Origin: Epibacterium ulvae
GTDB taxonomy: Bacteria > Pseudomonadota > Alphaproteobacteria > Rhodobacterales > Rhodobacteraceae
Length of the DNA: 64,000 nt
Assembly (NCBI RefSeq): GCF_900102795.1
Contig: NZ_FMWG01000007.1
Span: 124,001-188,000, forward strand
Direction: 5' to 3'
Positions 16,669-25,224 of the stretch are shown here, one piece after another. Made by a program: the position numbers and the translations under genes. The notes under the pieces are model-generated. The model did no database searches and was not told where the DNA came from. It was given only the letters and a program-made list of their open reading frames with translations. Numbering within the stretch: the first letter of the stretch is position 1; the number at the start of each line of letters is the position of its first letter.

Positions 16669-17679
16669 ATGAGCAAAATGAAGACATTTATTGGCGCGGT
16701 GCTTGCGACCACCATTCTTGCTGGTGCAGCAGCTGCACAAAGCCCCACATTTTTCCGTATCGGCACCGGCGGTGCTGGCGGCACTTACTTCCCCATCGGT
16801 GGCACAATCGCGAACGGAATTTCCTCCCCTCCCGGTTCGCGCGCCTGTGACGAAGGCGGCCAATGCGGCGTGCCTGGCCTGATTGCAATTGCACAATCTA
16901 CCACCGCATCCGTGTTCAACAATGCCGCCGTTCAAAACGGTGAACTGGAAGCGGGTCTTGCTGCGGCTGACGTGACACGCTCCATGTATCTGGGCGAAGG
17001 CAAGTTCGAAGGCAAAGCACACCCCAAACTGCGCGTCATCGCCAACCTCTACCCAGAAGATCTGCATCTGGTGATGCCAGAAGGCGCTGAAATTGGCGAT
17101 CTGGGCGATCTCGCTGAAAAACGCGTCGGTATTGCACAGGCTGGTTCCGGCACCCAGGTAGCCGTTCTGCAGATGCTGAACGAATGGGGCGTAACCCGCG
17201 ACAATATGAGCGAAGCAGAACTGAACCAAGCGCAGTCCGCCGAACGCCTGGCCGACGGTCAGCTGGATGCCTACTTCTATGCGGCAGGTTGGCCTGTAGC
17301 GGCGATGGTGCAACTGGCATCCACCAAAGGTATGGAGCTGCACTCCTTCTCTGATGAAGATCTGGCAAAGATCAATGAGCTGGTTCCGGCCTACATTCCG
17401 TCAAAAATCCCCGCAGGCGTGTACGAAGGCATCGACTATGATGTGAAAACCCCTGCTGTATCTGCAATGCTGGTTGTGTCCTCTGATCTGGACGATGAAC
17501 TGGTATATGGCATCACCAAAGCACTGTGGAACGACAACACCCGCAAGCTGCTGGACAATGGCCACGCCAAAGGCAAACAGATCACTCCTGAAAGCGCACT
17601 GGATGGTGTCGCGGCCTTGGGTGTTCCATTGCACGCTGGTGCTGAACGCTTCTACAAAGAAGCCGGACTGCTGAAGTAA
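16669..17679 (+). CDS. TAXI family TRAP transporter solute-binding protein
   Basis: This 336-aa periplasmic receptor starts with a Sec signal peptide (MSKMKTFIGAVLATTILAG, likely cleaved after AAAAQ). The mature protein opens with the TAXI signature FFRIGTGGAGGTYFPIGGTI. It continues with VRNGELEAGL-like and VGIAQAGSGTQVAVLQML segments and DAYFYAAGWPVAAM. TAXI receptors feed Na+-driven tripartite transporters and commonly carry glutamate, 2-oxoacids or aromatic or unknown substrates. The fused permease gene follows directly and an oxidase gene closes the operon, which suggests uptake of an amine or amino acid that is then oxidised. There is GGGA just before the start. Confidence 0.93.
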   Translation: MSKMKTFIGAVLATTILAGAAAAQSPTFFRIGTGGAGGTYFPIGGTIANGISSPPGSRACDEGGQCGVPGLIAIAQSTTASVFNNAAVQNGELEAGLAAADVTRSMYLGEGKFEGKAHPKLRVIANLYPEDLHLVMPEGAEIGDLGDLAEKRVGIAQAGSGTQVAVLQMLNEWGVTRDNMSEAELNQAQSAERLADGQLDAYFYAAGWPVAAMVQLASTKGMELHSFSDEDLAKINELVPAYIPSKIPAGVYEGIDYDVKTPAVSAMLVVSSDLDDELVYGITKALWNDNTRKLLDNGHAKGKQITPESALDGVAALGVPLHAGAERFYKEAGLLK

Positions 17680-17795
17680 GCCTCACAATTCCTTCCCGCC
17701 GCGCAGCCCACCCGTGCAGCGCGGTCAACTTGAGATGGCAGGCAGTCGATTGCCTGTCATCTTTTATTTTACGCCCCAAAACAGAGTTGTTTGTC

Positions 17796-20009
17796 ATGAC
17801 GACCACACCGGACACGGCCGACCGTGACCTCACGGCCGAGGAATTGGCCGAGATTGAGAAAAAATATGACGAAGGTGCTGCCACGCGCGAAGTTGGGCCA
17901 AAATTTGGCCTGTTCCTGCGCGCGGTTTCGCTGGCCTTCGCCATGTATCACTACCTCACAGCAGGATTTTCCCTGCCGCCAGATCATTGGCACATGGGCT
18001 GGCATCTCAGCGGCCTGTTCATCCTGACCTATGCCCTGTTTCCCGCCTTCAAAGGCAAAAACGCTTTTGCACTAAAAACCGGCCCATTGCGTTTGGGCGG
18101 TGTGCCTTATTTCGACATTCTGTTGATGATCCTCGGCGTCTCTGCTGCACTGTATCTGGGGATGGCCTGGCGTGGCATACCGCTGTTTGGCATCGAAGAG
18201 CAGACCTTTCGTATGGGCAATCCCAACTCCTACGATATGGTGTTTGGTATCATTATCATCCTACTGGTTCTTGATATCGCGCGGCGCACCCTAGGCTGGG
18301 TTTTACCTGGCATTATCTGCGTCTTTATTGCCTATGCGCTGTTCGGCCCCATTTTCCCCGGCATTTTGCAACACCCCGGTGTGAAGTTCCGCACCTTCGT
18401 TTCATCAATGTATTTCCCTCAGGAAGGCATCTTTGGTGTGACTCTCTGGGTGGTATCTACCATTGTATTCCACTTTGTGCTGTTTGGCGTGATTGCCCAG
18501 CGCACCGGACTGGGGCAACTGTTTATTGACAATGCATCCATTCTTGCCGGTCGTTATACCGGCGGTCCTGCAAAAGTTTCAGTTGTGTCCTCTGCCTTTT
18601 TCGGCACCATTTCAGGCTCTTCCGTGGCCAACACAGTCTCAACCGGGGCGCTCACCATTCCCAATATGAAACGTCTGGGATACCCCGGTCATTTCGCAGG
18701 CGGTGTTGAGGCTGCGGCCTCAGCTGGCGGTCAGATTACGCCCCCGATTATGGGCGCTGCAGCCTTCATAATGGCTGAGTTTCTAGAGCTTCCCTACACC
18801 ACCATTGTGATTGCCGCGATCTTCCCTGCGATCTTGCACTATGTGGGTGTGTTCACCGTTGTGCACCTGATGGCACGCAAGCTGGACCTGAAAGGTCTGA
18901 GCAAGGAAATGCTACCCAAATTCAAAGAGGTATGGGCAACGGGCTGGGCCAATCTTGTGCCCCTTGTCGGACTGCTTGTGGTGCTGTTTTCGGGATACAC
19001 CCCCTTCATGGCAGCCTTTTGTGGCATTTCCCTATCGCTGGTCGTGGGCATGTCCCGCATCAAAGAACCACTAACCCTGGTCTATGCCGCGCTGTTCGCT
19101 GGATTTGCTTTATGGAAGTTCTCAAACGGTGGTTTTGATCTGACGATCACATCCGTTCTTGTCATTGGTGCGATCATTGCAACCTTTAACCCGCAAGACC
19201 GCATCAAACTGCCGCAGATGGCAGAAACCATGGAGCTGGGCGTGAAATATGCGCTGGCCGTTGGCGCGGCCTCTGCTGCGGTGGGCATCGTTGTGGGTGT
19301 GATCAACACCACCGGCGTTGGCTTCCGTATCGGCTTTATGGTGACACAGGGTGCAAGTTCATTAGCTGATAGCATCTTTACACTGACGACCTTCGGCAAC
19401 TGGGCACTGTTTGCAGTCGAAGATCTGACGCTGTTTATCTCGCTCGTCTTTATTGCGCTTGCCTGTATCCTGATGGGCGCAGGCATTCCAACCACCGCGT
19501 TGTACATCATGCTGGTATCCGTGGCGCAGCCTGCACTGGCACAGTTGGGGGTTCCCCCCATCGCAAGCCATATGTTTGTGTTGTACTACGGGGTTGTGGC
19601 CGAGATTACGCCGCCGGTCTGTACATCTGCCTATGCAGCAGCTGCGATTGCGAACTCTAACCCGTTCCGCACCGGGATCTCAGCCTTTACGCTGGGTCTT
19701 GGCAAGGTGATTGCGCCGATGGCATTTGTCTATGCACCTGTGCTGCTGTTTGTCTCCTCAACCGGTTTTGATCTGTGGGAATTCACCTATACCGCGATCA
19801 CCTGTATCGCAGGCGTGGTAGCCCTTTCTGCCGCAGTCGTTGGCTATTGGCTTGCGCCGATCAGGACATTTGGGCGGTGGCTTCTGGCGATTGCAGGTCT
19901 GGTGTTTATTGCACCGACGCTGCAGGCAGATCTGGTGGCCCTGCTGATTGCAAGCCCTGTGCTGATCTCACAATTCAGCCAGATACGTCGTCAGGGGGCA
20001 GCAGCATAA
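17796..20009 (+). CDS. TRAP transporter fused permease (4TM-12TM, TAXI type)
   Basis: This 737-aa membrane protein fuses the small (DctQ-like) and large (DctM-like) subunits of a TRAP transporter, as usual in TAXI systems. After a charged N-terminus (DTADRDLTAEELAEIEKKYD) come the small-subunit helices. The large subunit then has the family blocks SGSSVANTVSTGALTIP, GQITPPIMGAAAFIMAEF and, late, EITPPVCTSAYAAAAIA, the repeated PPxx motifs of the DctM fold. The start was placed at 17796 because the longer frame has no family match. It lies 116 nt after the receptor gene and only 1 nt before the oxidase gene, so transport and oxidation are coupled in expression. Confidence 0.93.
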   Translation: MTTTPDTADRDLTAEELAEIEKKYDEGAATREVGPKFGLFLRAVSLAFAMYHYLTAGFSLPPDHWHMGWHLSGLFILTYALFPAFKGKNAFALKTGPLRLGGVPYFDILLMILGVSAALYLGMAWRGIPLFGIEEQTFRMGNPNSYDMVFGIIIILLVLDIARRTLGWVLPGIICVFIAYALFGPIFPGILQHPGVKFRTFVSSMYFPQEGIFGVTLWVVSTIVFHFVLFGVIAQRTGLGQLFIDNASILAGRYTGGPAKVSVVSSAFFGTISGSSVANTVSTGALTIPNMKRLGYPGHFAGGVEAAASAGGQITPPIMGAAAFIMAEFLELPYTTIVIAAIFPAILHYVGVFTVVHLMARKLDLKGLSKEMLPKFKEVWATGWANLVPLVGLLVVLFSGYTPFMAAFCGISLSLVVGMSRIKEPLTLVYAALFAGFALWKFSNGGFDLTITSVLVIGAIIATFNPQDRIKLPQMAETMELGVKYALAVGAASAAVGIVVGVINTTGVGFRIGFMVTQGASSLADSIFTLTTFGNWALFAVEDLTLFISLVFIALACILMGAGIPTTALYIMLVSVAQPALAQLGVPPIASHMFVLYYGVVAEITPPVCTSAYAAAAIANSNPFRTGISAFTLGLGKVIAPMAFVYAPVLLFVSSTGFDLWEFTYTAITCIAGVVALSAAVVGYWLAPIRTFGRWLLAIAGLVFIAPTLQADLVALLIASPVLISQFSQIRRQGAAA

Positions 20010-20010
20010 G

Positions 20011-21261
20011 ATGCCTGAGACGATTACTATCATTGGTGCAGGTATGGTTGGTATCTGCACCGCACTCTCCCTCGCGGAGCGCGGACATAAAGTGCAAATC
20101 ATTGACAAAGCTGCCCCCGGCCAGGGGGGAGCTACCTTTGGGAATGCCGGAATCATCTCCCCATGGTCTCTGCTACCTCAACCCGTGCCAGGTATTTGGA
20201 AGAACATTCCAAACCTCATCTTTGGAGAGCACAAAGTCCTGAAACCACGGCTGTCTATGTGGCATAAACTGGTGCCATGGGGGCTGTCTTTTCTGCGTCA
20301 TGCGAACACAAAGCAGGTCTACGCCAGTGCAGAAGCGATGCAATATCTCTGCGAACCAAGCATCGATATGTACCGCCAGCATCTCAAAGGCACCGGTGCC
20401 GAAGATCTGGTGCAATCCAGCTGGTATATCCATGCTTTTCGCACCGAAGAGATGGCAAAGCGCTGGGATGAAACGGCAATTGACTACGTTTTGCGGCGCG
20501 CGTTTGGGGCAAACATTGAATGCATCAACGCGGGTGAACTGAAAGATCTGGAACCCGCCCTTGGACCAGTTTTCAAAGCGGCGGTCCTCGTCAAAGACCA
20601 AGCACGGGCACGTGCTCCCGGACGGATCGCCGAGGTTTTGTTTCAAAAAGCGTGCCAAATGGGCACCGAACTGATCCAGACCGAAGTCCGTCACATCGAA
20701 CAAGAGGAAGGTGACTGGCGCGTCATCTGTGCAGATCGCGACATCACAACCTCGAAATTGGTGCTGGCCACAGGCGCATGGAGCGCAAAGCTGCTTGAAC
20801 CATTAGGCATCAAAATCCCATTGCTGGCGGAACGCGGCTATCACGTTGAATTCTCCAATCCCGGTGCTGAGCTCAAGCATTCGGTGATGGATGTTGACGC
20901 AAAACTTGTCGCATCCTCAATGGAAGGCGGCCTACGTCTGGCTGGGGCTTCGGAGTTCTGTAAAATCGATGCCCCGGTAGACCCCAAACGTCAGGCATTG
21001 ATGGAACAACAGGCCAAAACGATGGTACCTGATTTGAACATCAGTGAGGGCAACCTATGGATGGGGCACCGCCCTTCCCTTCCCGACAGCCTGCCAATGC
21101 TTGGCACCTTTGAGAACAGGTCCGGGCTTTATGCGGCATTTGGCCATTCTCACTATGGCCTTATGATGGCACCGAAATCCGGCCAAGTCGTGGCAGATCT
21201 TGTGGAACAACGCACACCCAATCACGATCTGGCCGCCTATAGTACAAAACGTTTCGCTTAA
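20011..21261 (+). CDS. FAD-dependent D-amino-acid dehydrogenase-like oxidoreductase (DadA family)
   Basis: This 416-aa flavoenzyme of the DAO family opens with the FAD-binding Rossmann motif IIGAGMVGICTALSLAERG. It has the DadA-style segment GGATFGNAGIISPWS and the C-terminal FAD block ALYAAFGHSHYGLMMAP-type (GLYAAFGHSHYGLMMAP). It probably oxidises a D-amino acid or secondary amine to the oxo acid and passes electrons to the quinone pool. Its start follows the permease stop by one base (TAAGATG), so translation is coupled and the substrate is likely whatever the TAXI system imports. D-amino acid, sarcosine-like amine and hydroxyproline epimer are all open options. It ends at a bidirectional terminator. 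Confidence 0.85.
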   Translation: MPETITIIGAGMVGICTALSLAERGHKVQIIDKAAPGQGGATFGNAGIISPWSLLPQPVPGIWKNIPNLIFGEHKVLKPRLSMWHKLVPWGLSFLRHANTKQVYASAEAMQYLCEPSIDMYRQHLKGTGAEDLVQSSWYIHAFRTEEMAKRWDETAIDYVLRRAFGANIECINAGELKDLEPALGPVFKAAVLVKDQARARAPGRIAEVLFQKACQMGTELIQTEVRHIEQEEGDWRVICADRDITTSKLVLATGAWSAKLLEPLGIKIPLLAERGYHVEFSNPGAELKHSVMDVDAKLVASSMEGGLRLAGASEFCKIDAPVDPKRQALMEQQAKTMVPDLNISEGNLWMGHRPSLPDSLPMLGTFENRSGLYAAFGHSHYGLMMAPKSGQVVADLVEQRTPNHDLAAYSTKRFA

Positions 21262-21265
21262 CGCA

Positions 21266-21296
21266 AAAGAGCGGCCTATATCAGGTCGCTCTTTTT
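21266..21296. terminator. Bidirectional terminator between the dadA-like gene and the nitrilase cluster
   Basis: The 12-bp stem AAAGAGCGGCCT / AGGTCGCTCTTT (one G-U pair) has a 5-nt loop and T runs on both strands. It serves both the plus-strand oxidase operon and the minus-strand Nit1C cluster, whose last gene ends at 21326. Confidence 0.88.
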
Positions 21297-21325
21297 GCTC
21301 ATGCGCCGCTGCCAGAAGCACCAGA

Positions 21326-22156
21326 TTAAAATCGTGTACACATACAATGCGCAATCTTCTGAGATGCGACACCCACAGCAGGTGCAGTCCACAATTCTTG
21401 CGCGTTGCCAAGCGGATCAGAACACGCGCCAAGCAACGCGTCCCCCTGTTCAATATTGCCAAAATAATAAATCTGCCGCTGACGGATCGGCGCCCAAGGG
21501 CGGCGAGGGTTGAGCCTGCTATCCAGTTCGTCAAAAAGCCGCGTGAAGCTTGGAAAATACAACAGCCCCACGGCGTTAAAGTCACTGCCGACGCTGGGAA
21601 ACAGTGGCGCGGTCTGGCTCATCTTTTGCGGCTGGCCGGATCGCAAAGATTTAACGTGCTGGCTGCTCTTTTTGGCAAACCCATCAGGTGCGGGCAGCAA
21701 AACCGGCACCAGACGCGGTGTGACCCTGCGCACGCTTGCATTTATCCCTGACTCAATATGGGCAACAAAGGTCGAAACCAATCGAAAGCTCGCAACCTTT
21801 ACGCCCTTTACATACAGAATGTGGTTGGACTGAATGCGGCTGCGCCCCGCAGCCCATAGGCTGGAGTGTAGCTCTATTTCAGCACCAAGGCTGACAAGAT
21901 CTGGCTGAAATTGCGCAAACTCAGTCGCACAAAACGCAGCATACATCTGCCGTCCGGCCTGATCGCGAAACACCGTTGTCTGTTGCCCTAATGCGCGGGC
22001 AATCAGCTGCCAATGAACATCACCCAGATGTTTAAGCCACCACACTTCTGCCAACCCTTTGGGCGCAAGCTGCGCCATGCCCAAAGACAAGGTCGCACGA
22101 TGGCTTAAAGCAGAGGCTTCACCTCCACACCTTGCATATGCAAGCGTTGCGCTCAC
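21326..22156 (-). CDS. Pnap_2097/LnmK-like thioesterase-fold protein of the Nit1C cluster
   Basis: This 276-aa protein resembles the Pnap_2097 family, a biosynthetic-cluster hot-dog protein distantly like the LnmK acyltransferase/decarboxylase. The visible core is GLAEVWWLKHLGDVHW near residue 34 and a second repeat around SDFNAVGLLYFPSFTRLFDE (about 188). The two repeats are consistent with a double hot-dog. It starts with GTG that overlaps the stop of the flavoprotein gene (GTGA, 4 nt). It is therefore the last gene of the eight-gene nitrilase operon. Cluster versions in other bacteria often end with such a gene, but its reaction is unknown. A carrier-bound acyl substrate would be expected if the LnmK resemblance is meaningful. 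Confidence 0.7.
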   Translation of the reverse strand: MSATLAYARCGGEASALSHRATLSLGMAQLAPKGLAEVWWLKHLGDVHWQLIARALGQQTTVFRDQAGRQMYAAFCATEFAQFQPDLVSLGAEIELHSSLWAAGRSRIQSNHILYVKGVKVASFRLVSTFVAHIESGINASVRRVTPRLVPVLLPAPDGFAKKSSQHVKSLRSGQPQKMSQTAPLFPSVGSDFNAVGLLYFPSFTRLFDELDSRLNPRRPWAPIRQRQIYYFGNIEQGDALLGACSDPLGNAQELWTAPAVGVASQKIAHCMCTRF

Positions 22157-23409
22157 GACACCGCTCGCAGGTTCGCTTTTGCCTTGTTTGCAATCGCATC
22201 CACAAGATAGCGGCTGTCTTCATCAATCCCAAGAAAACGACCGGACCCCCACGTGTTCAGCCAGCCAAGTCCGATGAAATAAAACCCTTCTTCCTTGCAC
22301 ACGCCACGCTGATAGACTGGACGCCCCAAGTCATCAAAGACATCCACCTCAATCCAGCCGTAATTGGGGCGAAACCCAATCGCCCACAAGATTGACGTGA
22401 TCCCTTCTTTTTCACAATCAATCTCAGTGATTTCCTGCTCGGGCTGCCAGAGCTTTTCAAACGCAGGTTCGATTGGGGCATCAATATTGTGCTTGGCGAT
22501 ATAGTCATCAATCACCTTGCGAATGCCAACGTAGCTATCATCGGCATCATCCAGATTGGTTTCCAGATCGGGCAGGAATTGCACCTTTGTGCCTTCCATA
22601 CCGCTGACAGAACCATAAAGAGAGACACCTTCATTGGCGAATTTGCGCAAATCGATCTCATGCCCGCCATCGCGGCCAGTCATATAATGGTTGGTCTTTG
22701 ATACCGCATGTTCAGGGTTTGGGTGTTTGTCGATGGTCATATGATAATGCCCCATCTCATACAGCCAGTCCGTCGCATCCCGACCGCGATACATTCGCGG
22801 AGATCGTGGGGCGGGGCCAACAGCCAAATGAACATTGCGCCCCTTCAGGTGCATGTCTTCCATCAACTGCACACCGGATTGACCTGTCCCGACAACCAGC
22901 GTGCCTCCCTCAGGCATCTGTTCTGGGCGGCGGTAGTCAACGGAATGCATCTGCACAATCGAAGGATCAAGGTTCTTTGCATAAGGTGGAACAATCGGAT
23001 TGTCGTATCCACCTGTGGCAATCACCACTTGATCGGTAGAATAATTGCCCTGGCTGCTATCCACCAAATAGCCTCCACCGGCGCGTTTGGTGATTTTGGT
23101 CACCTCACAATTTTCAACGATCGGCGGATTAAACGTTTCGGCAAAAGCATCCAGATAGTCGGTGATCTCATCTTTCACCATAAACCCTTCAGGGTCCGTA
23201 CCCTGATACGGAAAATCGGGTAAACGGCACTGCCAGTTTGGCGTCACAAGACAAAACGTATCCCAACGGTTTACGCGCCAGGAATGGAACTTTTGATGGC
23301 GCTCCAGAATGACGTGATCCAGCCCTTCCCGAGAAAGGTAATAGCTGACAGACAGGCCCGCCTGACCGCCGCCGACAATAACAACAGATTTATGTTCACG
23401 ATGGGTCAT
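22153..23409 (-). CDS. MSMEG_0569-type flavin-dependent oxidoreductase (Nit1C cluster)
   Basis: This 418-aa flavoprotein is similar to flavin-containing monooxygenases. The FAD motif is VVIVGGGQAGLSVSYYLSREG at the N-terminus and a second dinucleotide-binding motif, TLVVGTGQSGVQLMED, lies mid-protein. GGYDNPIVPPYAKN and LWAIGFRPNYGW are typical of the family. In the Nit1C cluster (nitH in cyanide-utilising pseudomonads) this gene is conserved but its substrate is not established. It is preceded by NitG-type and followed by a Pnap_2097-type gene with a 4-nt overlap. An N-hydroxylating or Baeyer-Villiger-like role is possible and not shown. Confidence 0.85.
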   Translation of the reverse strand: MTHREHKSVVIVGGGQAGLSVSYYLSREGLDHVILERHQKFHSWRVNRWDTFCLVTPNWQCRLPDFPYQGTDPEGFMVKDEITDYLDAFAETFNPPIVENCEVTKITKRAGGGYLVDSSQGNYSTDQVVIATGGYDNPIVPPYAKNLDPSIVQMHSVDYRRPEQMPEGGTLVVGTGQSGVQLMEDMHLKGRNVHLAVGPAPRSPRMYRGRDATDWLYEMGHYHMTIDKHPNPEHAVSKTNHYMTGRDGGHEIDLRKFANEGVSLYGSVSGMEGTKVQFLPDLETNLDDADDSYVGIRKVIDDYIAKHNIDAPIEPAFEKLWQPEQEITEIDCEKEGITSILWAIGFRPNYGWIEVDVFDDLGRPVYQRGVCKEEGFYFIGLGWLNTWGSGRFLGIDEDSRYLVDAIANKAKANLRAVS

Positions 23410-23421
23410 GAGGACGGCTCC

Positions 23422-23700
23422 TTAGGTAATCGACAGGCAGGTCACATCTGCCGGTGCGGAATATGTGCTGGCTTTGCGTTCAATCTGGGACAGTTGTGCA
23501 TCCGCATGGCCGCAGCGACTGCCATATTTGGCTTTGACCCGCAGGCTTGCACTGTCCAGCGCTTCACGGCATAGCGAAACAAATTCGTCGAGCGCATAGG
23601 TGGTATCAGCGGTCAGATATTGGCGCACAACGGTCGAAGGAGAGTAGCAGTGCTCCACCTCACCATCAGGCCAACGAACAGAAAAACGGGTTTCAGGCAT
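23422..23700 (-). CDS. MSMEG_0570-type small nitrogen-starvation response protein (Nit1C cluster)
   Basis: This 92-aa protein is a conserved small member of the Nit1C cluster. It starts FSVRWPDGEVEHCYSPSTVV, then has a helical stretch (TYALDEFVSLCREALDSAS) and a KAKYGSRCGHADAQ loop. No catalytic motif is recognised; the WPDGE and CYSPST elements recur in the family. Its start overlaps the end of the AIR synthase-like gene by 8 nt, and the flavoprotein gene starts 12 nt after its stop. Its biochemical role is unknown. Confidence 0.82.
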   Translation of the reverse strand: MPETRFSVRWPDGEVEHCYSPSTVVRQYLTADTTYALDEFVSLCREALDSASLRVKAKYGSRCGHADAQLSQIERKASTYSAPADVTCLSIT

Positions 23701-24676
23701 AAGAGGCCTCTTTTTGTGTAAGGTTCAAATACGGCGTGCGTGCATAATCCCAAAACAGGGCGCGCCCATCACGACCAGACAGATGCAGGGTTGAACCTTC
23801 GGTGACGTCCCCACACACAGAGGCCGAAACGCCCTGCGCCCGGAACGCTGCACAGACGGCATCTGCATTTTCAGAGCGCGCAGTCAGTAAAAAGCCAAAG
23901 CTTGGGAAACTGCGCAGCCAGCGGGCCAGGTCCACGCCCTGTGGCCGTGGCAAAGCGTCATGTTGGATATCAACGGCAACACCAGAAGCCTCCGCCAGCA
24001 TCAGTGCGGTGCCCACGATCCCACCCTGACTGACGTCTTTGCCTGCACTCACAAGTTCGGCTTCGGCGAGGTTGGGCAAAATTTCCATGTTGCGCCGCAA
24101 GGCCTCATGGGGCGTGGTCAGGGCGGCGTTCCAGTTGTCAAAGGGTTCACGATAACTGCCCCTTAAATCCATCGCGCAGATCAACACATCGCCAGGCCGT
24201 GCCTGAAAGCTAGAAATCACGTGTTTAGCCTGCCCCAATATAGAGACTGACAATTGCAATTGATCCGTGTGTAAATTGGTATGCCCTCCAACGATGGGCA
24301 CCCCATAGGCCTGCGCTGCAGCTTTCATACCAGCCAGTACCGGCTGAGCCTGTTCCGCATTTTGGGCCCATATTGCATTGGTCACGCAGCGGGGGCGTCC
24401 ACCCATTGATAGGATGTCCGAGATGTTCACCATCACACCACACCAACCCGCAAACCATGGATCTGCCTGAACAAAAGCGTTGATAAACCCTTCGCAAGCA
24501 AACAGATCATACCCATTTTTTCCCGGCAGCACGGCACAATCATCGCCGGGCTGCCCTTCGCTGGTTGCGGTCAGTCCCAAGGTTGCTGTGCTTTGGGCGA
24601 TGTCCAGTTTGCTGCGGATTGAGGGATGATCACGCAGCGTTTGCGCGATCTGACGAAGATTTATCTGCGCGCTCAT
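23693..24676 (-). CDS. Sll0787-type AIR synthase (PurM)-like ATP-binding protein (Nit1C cluster)
   Basis: This 327-aa member of the PurM/SelD/ThiL superfamily binds ATP and forms acyl phosphate- or phosphoramidate-type intermediates. Recognisable elements are GDDCAVLPG (metal/ATP acidic motif), VNISDILSMGGRP, the GGHTN segment and DVSQGGIVGTALMLAEASG in the second half. The start at 24676 was chosen because it overlaps the stop of the acetyltransferase gene by 4 nt (ATGA). In the Nit1C cluster the gene is called nitF. It most likely activates an amide or carboxylate product of the pathway, but the substrate is unknown. Confidence 0.87.
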   Translation of the reverse strand: MSAQINLRQIAQTLRDHPSIRSKLDIAQSTATLGLTATSEGQPGDDCAVLPGKNGYDLFACEGFINAFVQADPWFAGWCGVMVNISDILSMGGRPRCVTNAIWAQNAEQAQPVLAGMKAAAQAYGVPIVGGHTNLHTDQLQLSVSILGQAKHVISSFQARPGDVLICAMDLRGSYREPFDNWNAALTTPHEALRRNMEILPNLAEAELVSAGKDVSQGGIVGTALMLAEASGVAVDIQHDALPRPQGVDLARWLRSFPSFGFLLTARSENADAVCAAFRAQGVSASVCGDVTEGSTLHLSGRDGRALFWDYARTPYLNLTQKEASYA

Positions 24677-25224
24677 CTTACACGTCTCCGCCGCGGCGAT
24701 AGTGCTTTCCATCCGACAAAAGGATCTGGGATTGGCGGATAGGCTGCCAGATCAGCCTGCATCTCCATATGGGGCACGCCATGCACCTCGATTTCTCGCA
24801 AAGGAACCCAATGCAGCCGCTTGAACAGCGGTACATTCTGCATCTGAACCTGTGCTAGAAACCGATCACAGCCGCGCCCATGTGCCGTACAAACGGCAAG
24901 CTGGATCAGCTCTGCCCCTAATCGCCCCATTCGACGATGAGAGCGTGCAACAGCAAGGCGCGAGCCGCGCCAAAGCCGTGGTGCCTCTTCATGGATGCGC
25001 ACGGTTCCCACCACCTGGTCGGCCTCGCTTGCCAATGTGCTGATCGCGGCCAAAGGCAGCGCATGATCGTCAATTCCATCGCGATCATGATCAGCAAAAA
25101 TACCCTGCTCCTGCACAAAGACCTGATGGCGCAGCTCTTCGACGCCGCGCAGCTCCCAAGGTTGAGCAGCCGCACGGATAATGAAATCAGGGGATAAAAA
25201 GGCGCGAGGGTTCTGGAAGCTCAT
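24673..25224 (-). CDS. MSMEG_0567-type GNAT N-acetyltransferase (Nit1C cluster)
   Basis: This 183-aa protein of the GNAT fold opens with ELRHQVFVQEQGIF, the region typical of N-acyltransferases similar to PseH/ElaA types. Its acetyl-CoA binding motif is around SHRRMGRLGAELIQLAV. A C-terminal arginine-rich tail (LSPRRRRVR) is notable. It sits between the radical SAM gene and the AIR synthase-like gene with 4-nt overlaps on both sides, so it is translationally coupled to each. In Nit1C it is nitE. It probably acylates the amine or amino acid product of the pathway; this is inference. Confidence 0.85.
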   Translation of the reverse strand: MSFQNPRAFLSPDFIIRAAAQPWELRGVEELRHQVFVQEQGIFADHDRDGIDDHALPLAAISTLASEADQVVGTVRIHEEAPRLWRGSRLAVARSHRRMGRLGAELIQLAVCTAHGRGCDRFLAQVQMQNVPLFKRLHWVPLREIEVHGVPHMEMQADLAAYPPIPDPFVGWKALSPRRRRVR

